This document shows positions 11,033 through 20,639 of a DNA stretch of 64,000 bases, one piece after another. This stretch comes from Zanthoxylum bungeanum (taxonomy: Eukaryota; Streptophyta; Magnoliopsida; Sapindales; Rutaceae). The stretch covers positions 276,363 through 340,362 of the forward strand of contig SKCR01033650.1 of the NCBI GenBank assembly GCA_019454045.1, given 5' to 3'. Position 1 is the stretch's first letter. Each line of letters opens with the position of its first letter. The notes under the pieces were generated by a model that was not told the origin of the DNA, did not search any database, and saw nothing but the letters and a program-made list of their open reading frames with translations. Position numbers and translations under genes: made by a program.

Positions 11033-13578
11033 ATGGACGGTTCTGATCATAGTAGAATCTCATCACCGGCGCCCATCAAACGTTCTTCAACTCCAAAACC
11101 CACTTCATCTGGTACTGGTAAGTCTCTTTTTTTCCTTCTTCTTCAATTTTGTTTACCTCTAAAAGTACTTGGACATTTAAAAAATTTGCAGTTTAGTTAA
11201 AGATCTTTCATCTTAATTTTCCTTTCCATTGTTTTCTAAGCAACCAAAAATAGTTTTGAATAGATTATCTGTCCAATTCTACTGTATATTTAGGTTTTGT
11301 ACCGGAACATTTGTTTTTTTATAGGTACAGATGAGAATGATATAAGCTATCAACAAATGGGAATGAATTCGCTTTCAAAGAAACCAATGACAAAGCATTT
11401 TATGATACCCACAATTTCAGCTTCTTCTAAAGCCATTGCTCCAAGAAATAAAATTTTAGCTGAAAGGAACGAAATCTCGGATACCAATATCCAGAAAGAC
11501 CCAAATATTGATAATTCTGATGGTGCTTTATCTCTTAGTGGTGCCTCATCTTTGAGTCCTTATGACCCTTTACCGAATTACCCTTCACCAAGGCCTAAAT
11601 TCCTTAGATACAAACCCAATAGGCGTAGTGAGATCGTTTTGAATTATGAAAATGAGGTCGAGGGAAGTATCTCATTGCCTTCTACGGAAGATGAGGAGGC
11701 TGATTTGGTTTGTGTTTCTCAAGAAGATGGTGAAGAAGTTGAAGAAGGGGCGGAGGAGGAGAATGAAGGGTTTTTGAGAACGGTTTTGAAGTTGATGCTT
11801 GTATTGGTTGTTTTGGTGAGCTCTACTATGTATATTTCTTCAATGAACTCTCCTGAAGTTCATTCACATACCTTACAAGCTATTGAGGGTTTTAGAGATG
11901 GTTATCTTAAGATTCATGATCATGTATATGGAGCTATGAGGAGACTTGGGGGTGAAGATCATTTCTTGAAGAGAATAAGTTTTAAGGAAATTTTGAAGAA
12001 GTTTGAAGTTGGTAATGAGTACTTGGATGGAAATACGGGCTTGATGAAGGTGAATCAGACAGTTGTCATTGATGAGTGCATTGGAGAAGAGATAGTCGAA
12101 GATGTTTACATGGAGAAAGTAGAAGAAATTAGTATTAATTTGAGTGAAGTGGTAGAGTTACAAGTTGGAGATTGGGAAATTGAAGAGAAGAAGAAGAAAG
12201 GAGATGGTGAATTGAGTGAAATGGTGGTAGAGCTTGAGGGTGGAGAAAGTGAAGATGTTTTTGATCAAATGGCTGAGAATTTTGAATTGAAGGAGAGTGA
12301 AGATATAATCGAGGTTGAATCTTTACTAGATAATCAGATGCCACCAATGTCTAATGCTTTTGAACAACAAAATGAGTATGTAATGGAACCAGTACCGGAA
12401 GTTAACAATCTAGGATATGGGGATTTGGAAATGGTTAAAAGTGAAATGACTGAAATTACTGACAAGGCTGGTGAGAGTGTGGACACTGAAATTGCAAGCT
12501 TGGAGATTCTCAGTTTTGAATCTGAGGGAGAGTTGAAGGAGGGGCTTGTTGGGGACATTGAAATTGATAAGATCTTTAAGGCTGTCATTGGTGTCACTAT
12601 GGTTTTAGTAATTGTTGCACCTTTGGTATTGGCTTTTCAACTCAAGAGGAAGAGAAATGCTACAAAGGATTCTTCTCCTATCACAAAGCCTGGCATTAAT
12701 CAATCTGGGGTAGCTGAGATATGCAGTTCAGTTCCGAATGAGATAGAGGAGGACATCATGCGTGTTGATTCATTTGTGAGTCCTCCTATTTCTTTGATTA
12801 ACTCAACAGTGGAGGATTCTAAAGACTTGAATCAAAGCCGCGCACCTGCTATTGAGCTGCTTGGTGAATTTGTGGTGGGAGAAATTAGTAGCTCATTCAG
12901 AAGCCGTACCATGAAAAGCAGCAAGCTTGAAGAAAGTGAAGTCAGCAACTATTCTGTTTCCTTGGACAAGGGATTTGACAGCAGCAAGACTTACAGCTCG
13001 GTTCCTAACCATGCTCCATTGGATTTCTCAGAGCTCTCAGCAATAAATATTTCCCCATCATATGAAGATTTTACTCCTCTGAAGAAGATGAAAAAAGAGG
13101 TCAGTATATATTACATGCCACCACATTTCAATATTATTTTGTTGCAGATATCTCTTGGGTTGTTGATTCTGCTTTATATAGATATATAGTTTGAAACTAG
13201 AATCAGTTTTGGACTACTTGTAGTTAAAGTCTTGAATTAAGTGGATGAACGCACATATATAAATGTGATCGAAACTCGAATAGTTAATGTCTTTTGTAGT
13301 TTATTACATAGAGACTTGAGTTCATCCATTGATGTGTAACAGTTGTCAACTGAAAAGTATGTGAATGTAAATAAACAAAAAATACATACATAGAAATCAC
13401 CAGACAAATATACTGTATTTTCTGTCTATACGAACACGTATTCCTTCCAAATGTATATTCTAATTAATTGTTGTTTCATTTAAAACAGATTGGTAGAGAT
13501 GGAGAGGCCAGCAAGGTTTCTACAACCCCGGTGAGGCGATCAAGCAGAATCCGAAACCGTGCAATCACTTCTCCTTGA
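11033..13578 (+). CDS. plant-specific two-pass membrane protein of unknown function
   Basis: Three coding exons are 11033-11117, 11325-13099 and 13489-13578. The donors read GTAAGT and GTCAGT, the acceptors ATAG and ACAG, and the total is 649 residues. The N-terminus (MDGSDHSRISSPAPIKRS) is Ser/Pro-rich. A conserved-looking PSPRPKFLRYKPNRR motif comes next, then a hydrophobic segment at about residues 180-202 (VLKLMLVLVVLVSS). An acidic, Glu-rich stretch of about 240 residues follows, then a second hydrophobic segment near 447-470 (VIGVTMVLVIVAPLVLAF) trailed by KRKR. The C-terminus, in the last exon, is basic: TPVRRSSRIRNRAITSP. I recall similar uncharacterised transmembrane proteins in other plants but no function, and I propose none. 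No breaks are seen. If exon 2 is not spliced, translation stops at 13187-13189. Confidence 0.85.
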
Positions 13579-14457
13579 ATCATGATTGGTCACAGATATT
13601 CTGAACTGTGCTGCAGCTTATGAAGACAACATTGTGTTTCCACTCCAAACTATTGAAGAATTTAGGCTGTCTCAGCAGCTGCTTGTAGATTTGATTAGAT
13701 TTAATTATCTTTAGAACTGATAAGACTAGAATATATATTGATCTATTTTACCTGACTGATGATCCATTAATCAACTTTTCTTTTACTTGTTTTTAAAAGA
13801 TTGAACTTTTCAATCATATGTAGGTGTGTGCTTGCTTCTTCAGTGCTTCTGCTTTCTATGTTGAATCCTTTTCATTTAATATATAATAAAGCAGTCCAAT
13901 TATTGATTGGTATTAGGTTGTTAATACTGTTATCAATAAAGGATATTGGGTATCAATGAACCAATGACATGGTGAGATATTATTATAAAGTGTTGGGTAT
14001 GAAGTGGATTCCCATGTTCATAAAAGAGTTGGATATATTATTATATTTGGTTGCAGCTAAAAAAGATGATAATGTTTTGGCAAAGTTATCAAAAATGTTA
14101 AAATATTGAGGCAAAGTGGGGAAGGGAAGAAAAGATCATTGTTTCATGTGTTAATTGTGTTGAAAAGAAAGAAAGACCCCCAGTTTCATGTGTTAATTTT
14201 TGGGGAATGCTTTCTGATCAGTTTATATATGATGCTCTTTTAAAAGTAGAAGTTGCTTACTCTTTTGCAGGTGCTTATATTTTGAAGCAACTTTTTGGTA
14301 TTTCATGATGGCATTACTGTTTTTGTGAATTTTATTTGCACATGAGTGGATTGCTTTAGAATGCTGGGATTTGTTCAAGATTTTTATATCCCACTAACTT
14401 GTTAATAAAATTTCTCACTCATCATACATATATTGCTGCTCTCAATATACAAAGATT
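13579..14457. other. 3' flanks of two convergent genes
   Basis: Between the stop codons of the membrane protein gene (+) and the OXS3-like gene (-). It contains AATAAAG near 13884 on the plus strand and, on the minus strand, AATAAA at 14331-14336 about 125 bases past the OXS3-like stop. Both are plausible polyadenylation signals. Nothing else is recognisable. Confidence 0.5.
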
Positions 14458-15088
14458 TTACAGATCAAAAGTGCTTTTTTGAACAGGAATTGGAGGAAGC
14501 TTATTATTATTTAAAAAACTTCCTCTTTTGCCTGCTGAACAAGATAAAGAAGAAGAAAAAGAACCTCTAGAGACTTTCTTTGATATGGTGGCTTTGATAT
14601 CCAAGCCACCTGCATAACTCTTACATGCCTTCATTTTCTTTCTGTATGGAGTTTCCTTCTTTGCCAAGTCTTCTATGCTCATTGCTCTTGACAAAGATGT
14701 AAAAGACTGTGACTTGCCTTGATAATATTTAGAAAGTCCCCTCCTGCATAGAGAAGCACTGTTTCTTCAGCAAAGAATGAACTTCTTGAAAAAAAGCTGC
14801 TTAATTAATTAATTAATTATATACTTACTTGATGGGTAGTTGTTCCATAAGCTCAGATAGTTCAAACAAAGGTCCATTATTAGAATTTGAAGAAGAAGCA
14901 TCATCAACTAAATCTGATGATGAAGATGTTGATGATCCATTGGTAACACTTGAATCTTCAAGAGATGATGAGACTTGATCATCACCTTCCATGATCATCC
15001 AGCTGCTGTGATCTTGATGCTCATGTTGTTGCCTCATCAAGTATGGAGCTTGCAACAGTTGTTTCTGATCAGCTAATTGAGTCCCCAT
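14458..15088 (-). CDS. OXS3 (OXIDATIVE STRESS 3)-like family protein, two exons
   Basis: Exon 1 is 14829-15088 and exon 2 is 14458-14743, both on the minus strand, with donor GTAAGT and acceptor ATGCAG. The joined frame gives 181 residues. The N-terminal half is rich in Gln, Ser and Asp with a poly-Ser/acidic patch. The junction creates the family signature RGLSKYYQGKSQSFTSL, followed by SIEDLAKKETPYRKKMK, which is what identifies the family. OXS3 proteins are small nuclear, chromatin-associated factors linked to tolerance of oxidative and heavy-metal stress. The C-terminal third is basic and Ser-rich. No defect is seen. It converges with the membrane protein gene. Confidence 0.88.
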
Positions 15089-15113
15089 TAACTAAAAGCA
15101 TTGAAAGAATAAT

Positions 15114-15133
15114 CACACACACACACACACACA
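15114..15133. repeat. (CA)n microsatellite in the OXS3-like 5' leader
   Basis: Ten CA dinucleotides lie about 25 bases upstream of the OXS3-like start codon, inside its likely 5' UTR, where they would read (GT)n on the mRNA strand. Confidence 0.85.
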
Positions 15134-15166
15134 TAGGACTTTGATTTCTTGCTGGGGTTGCCCATT

Positions 15167-15176
15167 TATTTATATA
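15167..15176 (-). promoter_or_regulatory. probable TATA box of the OXS3-like gene
   Basis: Reads TATATAAATA on the minus strand, about 80 bases upstream of the start codon at 15088. Confidence 0.55.
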
Positions 15177-15499
15177 TTACAGAATATAGGGAGGGGTATG
15201 TATAAATAAAGACTAGATACATAGATTAGGTTGGTCTCATCTTCTGAGAAATGGTTTCTTGACACCTACACACATGGAGTTTCCATAAATTATAAGGCAA
15301 TGTGATTGATAGCACACACCATGTTGTATGGAATCTCTATGATACAAGCAAATATTATTATATCAAAAATACAATCTAATAATGCCCTGGAAACAAAAAA
15401 AAAATATATTAATTGATTAGCATATGTATAGTTTAATCAGAAAACAGTAACAAGATTAATTCGAAGATAGTTGGGATTAGTCAAAAAAGGATAAAATAT

Positions 15500-15669
15500 C
15501 ATGACTAAACGGATATTCGTATTCGATTCGTTTAATAAACGAATCGAATATGAATCATTATATTATGATTCGTTTAATAAACGAATCGAATACGAATCCA
15601 TCACATATTGATTCGATTCGTTTAGGATTCGATACGAATTCGATTCGTTGATTCGTTTTACCAACCCTA
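15500..15669. repeat. palindromic ATTCGTTTAATAAACGAAT repeats ending in a hAT-like terminus
   Basis: Several copies of the palindrome ATTCGTTTAATAAACGAAT and of CGAATCGAAT are packed in 170 bases. The right end reads TTACCAACCCTA, the complement of a TAGGGTTGG-type terminus. No matching left terminus or target duplication was found, so it is called a truncated element. The same palindrome family recurs at 34162-34460. Confidence 0.5.
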
Positions 15670-16068
15670 GTTTTAGTATAAAAAAAAAATAGATAAATTT
15701 TTTTCTCTCAAAAGAGCCACTTTGAAACTCATCTTAATATTTTATTATTATACACAAGTGTTTGATTCTTGGCTTGGGTGCACACAAAATTCATGCATTT
15801 CAAAGTTGTTCTAGAATTTTCTTTATCATGACTCACTCACCTTTGCCATATTTTTATCATGGCCTTATCCTTTAGATTCGACATTATCTCTAATTATGGG
15901 GTTTGAGTTCCTTGACCTTTCTTTGCATTTTTAAATTTCTAAATTTTTTATTTTTTATTTTTTGCACTAAAAATAAATAAGAGGATAAGCTTTTTTAAAG
16001 CCATCCATATTGATTATTGAGTGCCCACATTCCAAGTTCTCTACATGGTGAAGGTTCCTTTCTCAAAA

Positions 16069-16295
16069 GAGTAATGATACGTATCCCAACAGATTTCCCG
16101 AATCTGTTCCAGAACGACAATTCCTCAAGCGTTTTGACAAAAACAAGTTAAACTTGTTTTTGTCAAAACCTATTGCCAAACACTCCAAAGCTTGCCCTAA
16201 ATCAAATTATTTTGCTCCCCACGACCATTCCTCTCTGTCCAAACCGCAGCTCTCTCTGGTTTCACTTCGCCGACGACCAAGGAAGCAGATCTCAG
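16069..16295. repeat. left outer TIR of the MULE dimer
   Basis: It matches in reverse complement 18108-18334 (unit 1 right end) and about 20334-20560 (unit 2 right end), with few differences. It includes the hairpin GTTTTGACAAAAACAAGTT facing AACTTGTTTTTGTCAAAAC near 16133-16171 and the smaller palindrome CAGATTTCCCGAATCTG near 16090-16106. Confidence 0.8.
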
Positions 16296-17118
16296 TCTGG
16301 TGCCTCAAACCACTTCTCCTGCGACCAAGCGAGTTAATCAACACCCATTTCAATTTAACTTGTTCTCATTGCTCTCTGTGGAAATCTGAAGCTCTCTCCC
16401 AAATCCCTTCGCCGGCTACCGAGCAAGCAAATCGGCAACAGTGCTCTGAAATCACGTCTCCGGCGACCGAGCTAGCCTTTGCAGTAAGCAACCCCTGAAC
16501 ATTTTTCTTTTTTCTCCGGTAATGATTCCAGGCGTCATCTATAATTTCTTCAACAATAATTTTAGATTATGCTCAATCTTGCTTTTAACCTTAATTATAA
16601 AATTTTGGTGTGCTATATCACTACTTTACTGTGTAAATTTTGATGAAAACCGAGTGCTTTAATGATATGGGCATGGATATGTTACTGACGAATATATAGG
16701 TGAATCAAATATATAGGTGAATTTGATGTTATGCTTTGAACAGAGGAGGGAAGGTGAATTTGTGGGGGAGCAAAGAAGTATTTGGTGGTCTGTGTATGAA
16801 TGAAGTGCTTCTTTGTAGAATCCATTTGTTACTGGTTTTAGTATTTGGTGGTCTGTGTATGAATTGAGTGATTCTTTGTAGAATCCATTTGTTTTGTTTG
16901 TTGTTAGTATTATTGCTATGTGGAAATGAGTATATAATGTTTGCCATTAGCTTGAAAAAATGGAAGGTTGCAGCTTTGATTCAGTGCTAAGCATTTTTCA
17001 AAAATGAATATTGTTTGCTGTTATTTTTATTATTTTGATGAATATGTACAACTTGAATATTTTATCTCAGTATATCTTGATTCAGTGTTATATATTTTGC
17101 AGTTTATTTGTAATTATA

Positions 17119-17649
17119 ATGTCATCTAGCACAAGCGCAAATTCATTGAAATGGCGACGATGTCACAAATGTCCCAACGGATATCAAAAATTATGGACTT
17201 CAACTACAACAAAGAATCCAAATCGGAAGTTTTGGAAATGCAAGGATTGTCTAGCCTTTGACTGGGATGACGATGATCAATGGGTAGAAAATGAAAAGAG
17301 TCACGAACCTTGTAATGACATTTTACTAGGTGAAATTCGGAAGCTGATTAGGTTTTTGCATCCTGCTGTGTATTTGGAGGGAGATTATGTATTAATGGTT
17401 TCATCGTTCATTATGATTGTTTTATCTGTTGGACATTGGTTTTTGCATCCTGCTGTGTATTTGGAGGGAGATTATGTATTGGGTTGTCATTATTGTCCTG
17501 CACTTAATCAACCTGAGATTGGATTTTATGATGTACTGAGGAAAAATAGATATGAAAATGATTCCATCCGAAGAGATTTCCTCTGCTTCTTTAACATAAG
17601 GTCATTGGACACAATTAACACAAAAATAACAGCCAGCATAACTACCTAA
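17119..17649 (+). CDS. GRF-type zinc-finger protein carried by MULE unit 1
   Basis: 176 residues from the ATG after an intron-like acceptor (TTTTGCAG at about 17095-17102). The zinc finger has Cys15, Cys18, Cys41 and Cys44 in the setting RRCHKCP, then NPNRKFWKCKDC and FDWDDD, as in zf-GRF domains that bind nucleic acid in topoisomerases, APE2-type nucleases and many small plant proteins. Downstream, FLHPAVYLEGDYVL occurs twice around a hydrophobic segment, a recent internal duplication at nucleotides about 17350-17395 and 17438-17481. Whether it is captured host sequence or a standard passenger of this MULE family is unknown. The frame is intact here but broken in unit 2. Confidence 0.6.
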   Translation: MSSSTSANSLKWRRCHKCPNGYQKLWTSTTTKNPNRKFWKCKDCLAFDWDDDDQWVENEKSHEPCNDILLGEIRKLIRFLHPAVYLEGDYVLMVSSFIMIVLSVGHWFLHPAVYLEGDYVLGCHYCPALNQPEIGFYDVLRKNRYENDSIRRDFLCFFNIRSLDTINTKITASITT

Positions 17650-18334
17650 TCATCAAACTGCCAAAAAGAAAAAAGCAATAAAAGACTAAGTAAAGAAACT
17701 AGAAAGACATTGAACACAATTAACACAAAAGTGTTGATTATCATTTCAATTTCCTTTGGTTATTCAAATGATTTAACTGTCTTCGTCAGCAGCCTTGAAT
17801 GTGGCGTGGTACAATGCGAGTTTTCTTGTTGTCCCTTGCAGCATTTCCAGCTAATCCAAAACCTGATGCATAAAATCAGAAAAGTTTCATTAACCAGTTC
17901 TACTGGACCACCAAAACCAGTAACAAATGGATTCTACAAAGAAGCACTTCATTCATACACAGACCACCAAATACTTCTTTGCTCCCCCACAAATTCACCT
18001 TCCCTCCTATTGTTGAAGAAATTATAGATGACGCCTGGAATCATTACCGGAGAAAAAGGAAAAATGTTTAGGGGCTGCTTACTGCAAAGGCTGGCTCGGT
18101 CGCCGGACTGAGATCTGCTTCCTTGGTCGCCGGCGAAGTGAAACCAGAGAGAGCTGCGGTTTGGACAGAGAGGAATGGTCGTGGGGAGCAAAATAATTTG
18201 ATTTAGGGCAAGCTTTGGAGTGTTTGGCAACAGGTTTTGACAAAAACAAGTTTAACTTGTTTTTGTCAAAACGCTTGAGGAATTGTCGTTCTGGAACAGA
18301 TTCGGGAAATCTGTTGGGATACGTATCATTACTC

Positions 18335-20560
18335 AACGACAATTCCTCAAGCGTTTTGACAAAAACAAGTTAAACTTGTTTTTGTCAAAACCTATTGCCA
18401 AACACTCCAAAGCTTGCCCTAAATCAAATTATTTTGCTCCCCACGACCATTCCTCTCTGTCCAAACCGCAGCTCTCTCTGGTTTCACTTCGCCGACGACC
18501 AAGGAAGCAGATCTCAGTCTGGTGCCTCAAACCACTTCTCCTGCGACCAAGCGAGTTAATCAACACCCATTTCAATTTAACTTGTTCTCATTGCTCTCTG
18601 TGGAAATCTGAAGCTCTCTCCCAAATCCCTTCGCCGGCTACCGAGCAAGCAAATCGGCAACAGTGCTCTGAAATCACGTCTCCGGCGACCGAGCTAGCCT
18701 TTGCAGTAAGCAACCCCTGAACATTTTTCCTTTTTCTCCGGTAATGATTCCAGGCGTCATCTATAATTTCTTCAACAATAATTTTAGATTATGCTCAATC
18801 TTGCTTTTAACCTTAATTATAAAATTTTGGTGTGCTATATCACTACTTTACTGTGTAAATTTTGATGAAAACCGAGTGCTTTAATGATATGGGCATGGAT
18901 ATGTTACTGACGAATATATAGGTGAATCAAATATATAGGTGAATTTGATGTTATGCTTTGAACAGAGGAGGGAAGGTGAATTTGTGGGGGAGCAAAGAAG
19001 TATTTGGTGGTCTGTGTATGAATGAAGTGCTTCTTTGTAGAATCCATTTGTTACTGGTTTTAGTATTTGGTGGTCTGTGTATGAATTGAGTGATTCTTTG
19101 TAGAATCCATTTGTTTTGTTTGTTGTTAGTATTATTGCTATGTGGAAATGAGTATATACTGTTTGCCATTAGCTTGAAAAAATGGAAGGTTGCAGCTTTG
19201 ATTCAGTGCTAAGCATTTTTCAAAAATGAATATTGTTTGCTGTTATTTTTATTATTTTGATGAATATGTACAACTTGAATATTTTATCTCAGTATATCTT
19301 GATTCAGTGTTATGTATTTTGCAGTTTATTTGTAATTATAATGTCATCTAGCACAAGCGCAAATTCATTGGAATGGCGACGATGTCACAAATGTCCCAAC
19401 GGATATCAAAAATTATGGACTTCAACTACACAAAGAATCCAAATCGGAAGTTTTGGAAATGCAAGGATTGTCTGGCCTTTGACTGGGATGACGATGATCA
19501 ATGGGTAGAAAATGAAAAGAGTCACGAACCTTGTAATGACATTTTACTAGGTGAAATTCGGAAGCTGATTAGGTTTTTGCATCCTGCTGTGTATTTGGAG
19601 GGAGATTATGTATTAATGGTTTCATCGTTCATTATGATTGTTTTATCTGTTGGACATTGGTTTTTGCATCCTGCTGTGTATTTGGAGGGAGATTATGTAT
19701 TGGGTTGTCATTATTGTCCTGCACTTAATCAACCTGAGATTGGATTTTATGATGTACTGAGGAAAAATAGATATGAAAATGATTCCATCCGAAGAGATTT
19801 CCTCTGCTTCTTTAACATAAGGTCATTGGACACAATTAACACAAAAATAACAGCCAGCATAACTACCTAATCATCAAACTGCCAAAAAGAAAAAATCAAT
19901 AAAAGACTAAGTAAAGAAACTAGAAAGACATTGAACACAATTAACACAAAAGTGTTGATTATCATTTCAATTTCCTTTGGTTATTCAAATGATTTAACTG
20001 TCTTCGTCAGCAGCCTTGAATGTGGCGTGGTACAATGCGAGTTTTCTTGTTGTCCCTTGCAGCATTTCCATTCCAGCTAATCCAAAACCTGATGCATAAA
20101 ATCAGAAAAGTTTCATTAACCAGTTCTACTGGACCACCAAAACCAGTAACAAATGGATTCTACAAAGAAGCACTTCATTCATACACAGACCACCAAATAC
20201 TTCTTTGCTCCCCCACAAATTCACCTTCCCTCCTATTGTTGAAGAAATTATAGATGACACCTGGAATCATTACCGGAGAAAAAGGAAAAATGTTCAGGGG
20301 CTGCTTACTGCAAAGGCTGGCTCGGTCGCCGGACTGAGATCTGCTTCCTTGGTCGCCGGCGAAGTGAAACCAGAGAGAGCTGCGGTTTGGACAGAGAGGA
20401 ATGGTCGTGGGGAGCAAAATAATTTGATTTAGGGCAAGCTTTGGAGTGTTTGGCAACAGGTTTTGACAAAAACAAGTTTAACTTGTTTTTGTCAAAACAC
20501 TTGAGGAATTGTCGTTCTGGAACAGATTCGGGAAATCTGTTGGGATACGTATCATTACTC
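18335..20560. repeat. second unit of the MULE dimer
   Basis: A direct repeat of 16113-18334 with only scattered single-base changes and small indels. It starts inside the left TIR, so the junction at 18334/18335 joins a full right end (CATTACTC) to AACGACAATTCC. Confidence 0.9.
19341..19870 (+). pseudogene. frameshifted copy of the GRF zinc-finger ORF in MULE unit 2
   Basis: The counterpart of 17119-17649. One A is missing after the TSTT codons (CAACTACACAAAG instead of CAACTACAACAAAG, near 19427), so the frame from the start codon ends at 19508 while the rest of the ORF stays open in another frame to 19870. There is also Lys11 to Glu. Confidence 0.8.
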
Positions 20561-20639
20561 TTCTCAAAATATTGTCAAATAAAATTCTTCTAAATTTAGC
20601 ACAATTTAGGGTACATGAAAATGCATTGTTTGAATATAT

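Larger units (their letters stand above)
16069..20560. mobile_element. Mutator-like element (MULE), tandem dimer with long TIRs
   Basis: Both ends carry long inverted repeats starting GAGTAATGATACGTATCCC. A perfect 9-bp target duplication, TTCTCAAAA, is at 16060-16068 and 20561-20569; 9 bp is the Mutator hallmark. The element is not simple. Unit 1 is complete (16069-18334). Unit 2 (18335-20560) follows with no spacer and repeats unit 1 from 16113 onward at near-identity, lacking the outer 44 bases of the left TIR. Each unit carries a GRF-type zinc-finger ORF and no transposase, so the element is non-autonomous. The arms also contain a 20-bp palindromic hairpin built on GACAAAAACAAGTT. Confidence 0.85.

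Noticed and set aside
12135..12597. Minus-strand open frames opposite exon 2 of the membrane protein gene
   Set aside because: Shadows of the Glu-rich coding strand.
16154..16498. 114-codon open frame in the left MULE arm
   Set aside because: It lies within the TIR and arm, is repeated exactly in unit 2 (18283-18720), and is partly mirrored on the opposite strand of the right arm. It has no domain.
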